From JAFHCF01 sp048497495 (GTDB taxonomy: Bacteria; Pseudomonadota; Alphaproteobacteria; Rhizobiales; Ancalomicrobiaceae), in contig JAFHCF010000080.1 in the NCBI GenBank assembly GCA_048497495.1, positions 1-9,457 of the forward strand: a stretch of 9,457 nucleotides of DNA, written 5' to 3'. Made by a program: the position numbers and the translations under genes. This document shows, one piece after another, positions 5,066 to 9,457 of this stretch (position 1 is the stretch's first letter; every line of letters begins with the position of its first letter). The notes under the pieces are model-generated. The model was not told the origin of the DNA. It ran no database searches and saw only the letters and a list, made by a program, of their open reading frames with translations.

Positions 5066-8060
5066 CGAGGCGCTTGCCTTCCTTGTCGTAGAAGACGGGA
5101 TCGACCACCGTCACGGCGATCCCGCCCGAGGGCATCGGGATGTGGAGGGTCTCGCCCATCCGGGCGCGCCCGCCTTCCAGCACGGCGAGCGCGATGCCGC
5201 GATCGAGCACCGCCGACCAATAGGCCGAAGTGACGTGGCCGAGGGCATGGCTACCCTTCGCCGGCGCCGGCTCGAGCGTGATCTGGGCGCCCTCCTCGAG
5301 CACGGTCTTCGGGTCGGCGGCGACGAGGCCGACGACCTGGCGCCGGTCGGGACGGTTGAGATCGGGACGGGCGAGGCCGGCCTTGCCGACGAAGTCGGCC
5401 TTGGTCTTGCCCACTGCCCAACCGACGCCGGCATCGTCGGGCGTCAGCGTGCCGTCGGTGTCCTGGCCGACGATGATGTAGCCCTTCTCGGCGCGCAGCA
5501 CGTGCATGGTCTCGGTGCCGTAGGCGCAACCGCCATGCTTCAGCGCCTCGGCGTGGAGCGCATCCCACAGGGCGCGGCCGTGGTCGGCCGGCACGTTGAG
5601 CTCGTAGCCGAGTTCGCCGGTGAACGAGACGCGGAACAGTCGGCCGGGCAGCCCCATGATCCGGCATTGCGCCACGCTCATGTGGGGGAAGGCGGAGGAG
5701 GCGAGGTCCTGGCCCTCGACGAAGGGGGCGACGACCTCGCGCGCCTTCGGCCCCTGGACGGCGATCACCGCCCATTGTTCGGTGGTCGAGGTCAGCCAGA
5801 CGTCGAGGTCCGGCCATTCGGTCTGGAGATAGTCCTCCATCAGCGCCAACACGCGCGGCGCGCCGCCGGTCGTCGTGGTGACGTGGAAGCGGTCGGGGGC
5901 GATACGGCCGATGACGCCGTCGTCGTATACGAAGCCGTCGTCGCGGGTCAGGATGCCGTAACGGCACTTGCCGACCCCGAGCTTGAGCATCGGGTTGACG
6001 TAGATGCGGTGGAGGAACTCGGCCGCGTCGGGGCCGACCACCTCGATCTTGCCCAGCGTGGTGGCGTCGAAGACGCCGACGCTCGCGCGCACCGTCGCGC
6101 ATTCGCGGGCGACCGCCGCATGCATGTCCTCGCCGGCTTTCGCGAAATACCAGGCGCGCTTCCACAGGGCGACGTTCTCGAACTCGGCGCCCAGCGCCAC
6201 CGCCGCGTCGTGGATCGGTGTCTTGCGCAGCGGATCGAAGAGATCGCCGCGATTCGATCCGGCGAAGGCGCCGAAGCTGACCGGGGTATAGGGCCGGCGG
6301 AAGGTCGTCAGCCCGACCTGCGGCACGTCGAGGCCGATCGAGGCGGCGGCGATCGCCAGCGCGTTCATGTTGGACGACTTGCCCTGGTCGGTCGCCATGC
6401 CGGTGGTGGTGAAGCGCTTGACGTGCTCGATCGAGCGGAAGCCCTCGCGGGTGGCGAGCCGGATGTCCTTGGCGGTGACGTCGTGCTGGATGTCGACGAA
6501 GCACTCGACCCGCGAGGCGTCGCGCCCGTGCGGCGCCTCGCCGAAGTGGCCGCCGATCTCGATCGCGGTGCCGGTGGCGGCGAAGGTCTTGGGGCCGCGC
6601 GGCGGCCGGCCGGCGGCGCGCGCCGCCGCCTCGCCCCGCGCCCAGCCCTCGTCGAGGCAGGCGGCGAGTTCGGCGGTGCCGTTGCAGGCGCCGGCGCAGG
6701 CGTTGTCCTCATGCGCCGCGCCGGGGAGGAAGACGCCGCGCGCCGCGTCGAAGGCGAGCTTGCCGCGCGACTGCGAGAAGAGATGGACCGAGGGGGTGAA
6801 ACCGGCGGAATGGAGCACCAGATCGCAGGCGACGGTCTCGCCCGGCGAGACCGAGCCGTTGGCGGCGACGCGGGCGAGGCGGACCCTCTCCACCGCCAGC
6901 GTGCCGGAGGTCCCGTCGATCACGGTGGCGAGCTCGACGCGCAGGCCGGCGGCGCGCGCCGCTTCCGCCACCGGCGAGGCGGTGGGCCGCAGATCGGCGA
7001 CCAGCACCACGTCGACGCCCGCCGCCTTCAGATCGAGGGCGCCGGCATAGGCGCTGTCTGTGGCGGTGAAGACCACGGCGCGGCGGCCGGCCATCGCCCC
7101 GAAGCGGTTGAGATAGGTGCGCGCCGCGTCGGCGAGCATGATGCCGGGCCGGTCGTTCTCGGGGAAGACCAGCGGGCGCTCGAGCGCGCCGGCGCAGATC
7201 ACCACCCGTTTCGCCCGGACCTGCCACAGGCGTTCGCGGGGCATGTGGGCGGGGGGATCGCAGAGATGGTCGGTGAGGCGCTCGAGCAGGCCGACGGCAT
7301 TGTCCTGGTAGTAGCCGAAGGCGGTGGTGCGCGGCAGGATGGTGACGTTGTCCTTCAGCGCCAGGTTGAGGATCACGTCGGCCGACCAGTCGCGGCCGGG
7401 ACGGCCCTCGATGGTGGCGCTCGGATCGGCGAGGAGCGAGCCGCCGAGTTCGGCGTTCTCGTCGCAGAGGACGACGTCGGCGCCGCTCTCGGCGGCGGCG
7501 AGAGCGGCCGCGAGCCCGGCCGGGCCGCCGCCGACCACCAGCACATCGCAATGGGCGAAGCGATTGGCGTAGCGGTCGGGATCGGCGGCGGTCGGCGCCT
7601 TGCCGAAGCCGGCGGCGGCGCGGATGCGCGGCTCGTAGACCGACTTCCAGAACGCCTTCGGCCACATGAAGGTCTTGTAGTAGAAGCCCGAAACGAAGAT
7701 CGGCGCGAACAGGCCGTTGATCGCGCCGACGTCGAACTTCAGCGACGGCCAGCGGTTCTGGCTCTCCGCCGCGAGACCCTGGTAGAGCTCGACCGCCGTC
7801 GCCGGCAGGTTCGGCGTCGCGCGGCCGGCGTCGCGGGTCACCGTGACCAGCGCGTTGGGCTCCTCGGTGCCGGCGGCGACGAGGCCGCGCGGACGGTGAT
7901 ACTTGAAGGAACGGCCGAGCAGGCGGACGCCGTTGGCGACCAGCGCCGAGGCCAGCGTATCGCCCTGGAAGCCCCGATAGGTGACGCCGTCGAAGGTGAA
8001 GTCGAGCGGCTTCGACCGGTCGATGCGGCCGCCCTGGGGGGCGCGGAAGGGCGCGGTCAT
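5058..8060 (-). CDS. soxA: Sarcosine oxidase subunit alpha
   Basis: A 1000-residue subunit of the tetrameric enzyme, full length for the family. Residues 15-100 form the ferredoxin-like N-terminal domain with no cluster cysteines, as is normal for SoxA. A Rossmann nucleotide-binding site follows, with VLVVGGGPAGLAAALAA (173-189) and the acidic end of the second strand at CDEN (199-202), consistent with bound NAD+. The second half is GcvT-like: an aminomethyltransferase domain (about 612-890, with AVQGPKA at 767-773 and GELGYELNVP at 815-824) and its C-terminal barrel (about 905-990). This part binds tetrahydrofolate and captures the one-carbon unit from sarcosine as 5,10-methylene-THF. The reading frame stays open more than 1.2 kb upstream across soxD and soxB. 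The start at 8060 was chosen because family homology begins there, a good ribosome site precedes it, and the ATG overlaps the soxD stop by four bases (ATGA). Confidence 0.96.
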   Translation of the reverse strand: MTAPFRAPQGGRIDRSKPLDFTFDGVTYRGFQGDTLASALVANGVRLLGRSFKYHRPRGLVAAGTEEPNALVTVTRDAGRATPNLPATAVELYQGLAAESQNRWPSLKFDVGAINGLFAPIFVSGFYYKTFMWPKAFWKSVYEPRIRAAAGFGKAPTAADPDRYANRFAHCDVLVVGGGPAGLAAALAAAESGADVVLCDENAELGGSLLADPSATIEGRPGRDWSADVILNLALKDNVTILPRTTAFGYYQDNAVGLLERLTDHLCDPPAHMPRERLWQVRAKRVVICAGALERPLVFPENDRPGIMLADAARTYLNRFGAMAGRRAVVFTATDSAYAGALDLKAAGVDVVLVADLRPTASPVAEAARAAGLRVELATVIDGTSGTLAVERVRLARVAANGSVSPGETVACDLVLHSAGFTPSVHLFSQSRGKLAFDAARGVFLPGAAHEDNACAGACNGTAELAACLDEGWARGEAAARAAGRPPRGPKTFAATGTAIEIGGHFGEAPHGRDASRVECFVDIQHDVTAKDIRLATREGFRSIEHVKRFTTTGMATDQGKSSNMNALAIAAASIGLDVPQVGLTTFRRPYTPVSFGAFAGSNRGDLFDPLRKTPIHDAAVALGAEFENVALWKRAWYFAKAGEDMHAAVARECATVRASVGVFDATTLGKIEVVGPDAAEFLHRIYVNPMLKLGVGKCRYGILTRDDGFVYDDGVIGRIAPDRFHVTTTTGGAPRVLALMEDYLQTEWPDLDVWLTSTTEQWAVIAVQGPKAREVVAPFVEGQDLASSAFPHMSVAQCRIMGLPGRLFRVSFTGELGYELNVPADHGRALWDALHAEALKHGGCAYGTETMHVLRAEKGYIIVGQDTDGTLTPDDAGVGWAVGKTKADFVGKAGLARPDLNRPDRRQVVGLVAADPKTVLEEGAQITLEPAPAKGSHALGHVTSAYWSAVLDRGIALAVLEGGRARMGETLHIPMPSGGIAVTVVDPVFYDKEGKRLDA

Positions 8061-8368
8061 CGGGCGGCCTCCCCGGCCTTCAGGGCCTCGGCGAGGATTG
8101 CCAGATCCGGCTTGGGCTCGCCGACCCGGTAGGTCACGACGAACTTGTCGGTGACGGTGTGGCGCACCGCGTTGAAGAAGCGGCCGCATCCCGACAGGTG
8201 GCGCCAGCGCTCGGCGAGCAGGCCCTTGGTGTTGTCGCGCAGATAGAGGAAGGCGGCGAGCGCCTCGGCGTCGGCATCGGCGCCGGGGCGGGCGACATGG
8301 GCCTCGCCACGGGCGACGAACTCGATTTCCGGGCGCGGCCCGCAATAGGGACAGGTGATCAACAACAT
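8057..8368 (-). CDS. soxD: Sarcosine oxidase subunit delta (zinc subunit)
   Basis: A 103-residue protein of the usual SoxD size. It carries the four zinc ligands of the family: Cys6 and Cys9 in TCPYCGPRPEIEF, and His57 and Cys61 in ERWRHLSGCGRFFN. Other family marks are AHVARP (23-28) and AFLYLRDNTKG (39-49). SoxD binds structural zinc and helps hold the SoxA-SoxB complex together; no catalytic role is known. It starts 12 bases after the soxB stop. Its ribosome site (GAGGGAC on the minus strand) overlaps that stop, and its own TGA overlaps the soxA ATG. Confidence 0.95.
   Translation of the reverse strand: MLLITCPYCGPRPEIEFVARGEAHVARPGADADAEALAAFLYLRDNTKGLLAERWRHLSGCGRFFNAVRHTVTDKFVVTYRVGEPKPDLAILAEALKAGEAAR
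8068..8074 (-). promoter_or_regulatory. Ribosome binding site that fixes the soxA start
   Basis: On the minus strand this reads GGGGAGG, seven bases before the ATG at 8060 and inside the soxD coding region. Because the soxA frame is open far upstream, this site together with the ATGA overlap decides which start is used. Confidence 0.65.
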
Positions 8369-8380
8369 CGGACGGGTCCC

Positions 8381-9457
8381 TCAGTGCGCCACGGCGGCGG
8401 CGGCGGCTTCGTCGATCAGGCGGCCACGGGCGAAACGATCGAGCCCGAAGGGCGCGGCGATCGGGTGCGGCTCGCCGCGCGCGATGGTGGCGGCGAGCAG
8501 ATGGCCGGCGCCGGGCGTCGCCTTGAAGCCGCCGGTGCCCCAGCCGCAGTTGACGTAGAGGCCGGGAACCGGGGTCAGGCCGAGGATCGGCGAGCGATCG
8601 ACGGTGTTGTCGACGATGCCGCCCCAGTTGCGCATCATCCTGACCCGCCTGAGGGTGGGGAACAGCTCGCAGATGGCGTCGAGCGTGTGGGCGGTGATCT
8701 GCAGGCCGCCGGTCTGCGAATAGGAGACGTATTGGTCGGTGCCGGCGCCGATGACCAGGTCGCCCTTGTCGGACTGGGAGATGTAGGCGTGGATGGTGTT
8801 GGACATCACCACGCAGGAGATGATCGGCTTCAGCGGCTCGGAGACCAGCGCCTGGAGCGGCGTCGATTCGAGCGGCATGCGGATGCCCGCCATGTCCATC
8901 ACCACCGAGGTGTGGCCGGCGGCGGAGACGCCGATCTTCTTCGCCGAGATGAGCCCACGCGTGGTGTCGAGCCCGGTGACGGCGCCGTCGGGGCCGCGCC
9001 GGATGCCGGTCACCTCGCAATTCTGGATGATGTCGACGCCCAGCGCGGAAGCCGCGCGGGCATAGCCCCAGGCGACGGCGTCGTGGCGGGCGACACCGGC
9101 GCGGCGTTGCAGCGTGGCGCCGACGACCGGGTAGCGAATGTCCTTGGAGATGTTCAACCCCGGGCAGAAGTCGCGCGCCGCTTCCGCCGAGAGCCATTCG
9201 GCGTCGATGCCGGCCAGCCGATTGGCGTGGAGATGACGCTTGAAGGACTGCACGTCGTGGACGGTGTGGGCCAGCATCATGACGCCACGGGCCGAGAACA
9301 TGACGTTGTAGTTCAGCGTCTGGGAGAGGTTCTCCCACAGTTTCAGAGCGTGATCGTAGAGCGCCTCGGACTCCTCCAAGAGGTAGTTGGAGCGCACGAT
9401 CGTGGTGTTGCGGCCGGTGTTGCCGCCGCCGATCCAGCCCTTCTCGACCACCGCGAC
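8381..9457 (-). CDS. soxB: Sarcosine oxidase subunit beta, 5' end outside the window
   Basis: The frame runs from the right edge to the TGA at 8381-8383 and shows 358 of roughly 405-417 residues. The N-terminal FAD-binding GxGxxG strand lies beyond the window. SoxB is the catalytic flavoprotein: it oxidises the N-methyl carbon of sarcosine at FAD and passes electrons to a covalently held FMN and then to oxygen. The FMN-linking histidine is visible in AGVARHDAVAWGYARAA (codon 9083-9085). Other family blocks are IGGGNTGRNTTIVRSNYL, the RGVMMLAHTVHDV segment, HAYISQSDKGDLVIGAG and, near the C-terminus, YVNCGWGTGGFKATPG with RLIDEAAAAAVAH. Agreement with alphaproteobacterial SoxB favours sarcosine oxidase over the homologous N-methylglutamate dehydrogenase (MgdABCD), which has the same gene order. 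The operon promoter must lie past the right edge. The GTG at 9451 is only an in-frame valine, not the start. Confidence 0.95.
   Translation of the reverse strand, partial: VAVVEKGWIGGGNTGRNTTIVRSNYLLEESEALYDHALKLWENLSQTLNYNVMFSARGVMMLAHTVHDVQSFKRHLHANRLAGIDAEWLSAEAARDFCPGLNISKDIRYPVVGATLQRRAGVARHDAVAWGYARAASALGVDIIQNCEVTGIRRGPDGAVTGLDTTRGLISAKKIGVSAAGHTSVVMDMAGIRMPLESTPLQALVSEPLKPIISCVVMSNTIHAYISQSDKGDLVIGAGTDQYVSYSQTGGLQITAHTLDAICELFPTLRRVRMMRNWGGIVDNTVDRSPILGLTPVPGLYVNCGWGTGGFKATPGAGHLLAATIARGEPHPIAAPFGLDRFARGRLIDEAAAAAVAH

Noticed and set aside
5049..8132. A 1027-codon open frame on the plus strand, antisense to almost all of soxA
   Set aside because: It mirrors the soxA frame in GC-rich DNA, where strong third-position G/C bias removes stop codons on the opposite strand. 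The translation is a low-complexity Arg/Gly/Ala/Asp/Val-rich protein with no family features.
8061..9338. Upstream extension of the soxA frame to give a 1426-residue protein
   Set aside because: The extra part is an out-of-frame reading of soxD and soxB, rich in Arg and Pro with no family match. SoxA homology, the ribosome site and the ATGA overlap all place the start at 8060.
8381..9457. Reading the sox genes as sulfur-oxidation (thiosulfate-oxidising) genes because of the nearby sulfur transporter
   Set aside because: The name is shared by chance. The proteins show flavoprotein, zinc-subunit and aminomethyltransferase features of sarcosine oxidase, with no cytochrome c CxxCH motifs or SoxY GGCGG tail.

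Overview
The window is GC-rich (strong G/C preference at third codon positions, visible by eye) and densely coded. It looks like the chromosome of a free-living proteobacterium. The close agreement of the sarcosine oxidase subunits with rhizobial-type SoxBDAG, as I remember those proteins, points to an alphaproteobacterium. This is family-level recognition from memory, not a search result. No tRNA, rRNA, CRISPR array, insertion sequence or phage gene is visible.

Left part, plus strand (1-1336): the 3' end of a DsrE/DsrF-family sulfur-relay protein gene, overlapped by four bases by a gene for a YeeE/YedE-type sulfur (thiosulfate) transporter. Together they suggest import and cytoplasmic handling of reduced sulfur. 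A 197-base spacer follows (1337-1533). It is clearly less GC-rich than the genes and holds three CTCGAG hexamers and an operator-like 17-bp dyad. It leads into an 808-residue membrane-bound PAS-GGDEF-EAL protein (1534-3960), predicted to make and/or break down cyclic di-GMP.

Right part, minus strand (3983-9457): read leftward from the right edge, this is the sarcosine oxidase operon soxB (5' end outside the window), soxD, soxA, soxG. Its genes overlap or nearly touch. A 135-residue four-helix membrane protein of unknown function follows 97 bases downstream. The four Sox subunits form the cytoplasmic heterotetramer that oxidises sarcosine (N-methylglycine) to glycine, makes hydrogen peroxide and passes the one-carbon unit to tetrahydrofolate. 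The operon runs toward the GGDEF-EAL gene, with only 22 bases between the two stop codons. These sox genes are unrelated to the sulfur-oxidation sox genes, despite the nearby sulfur transporter.

I found no convincing new multi-gene system. The items most worth a second look are the dyad and CTCGAG cluster before the c-di-GMP gene, the altered motifs in its GGDEF domain, a 44-codon frame coupled to the transporter stop, and the unknown membrane protein between the sox operon and the c-di-GMP gene.
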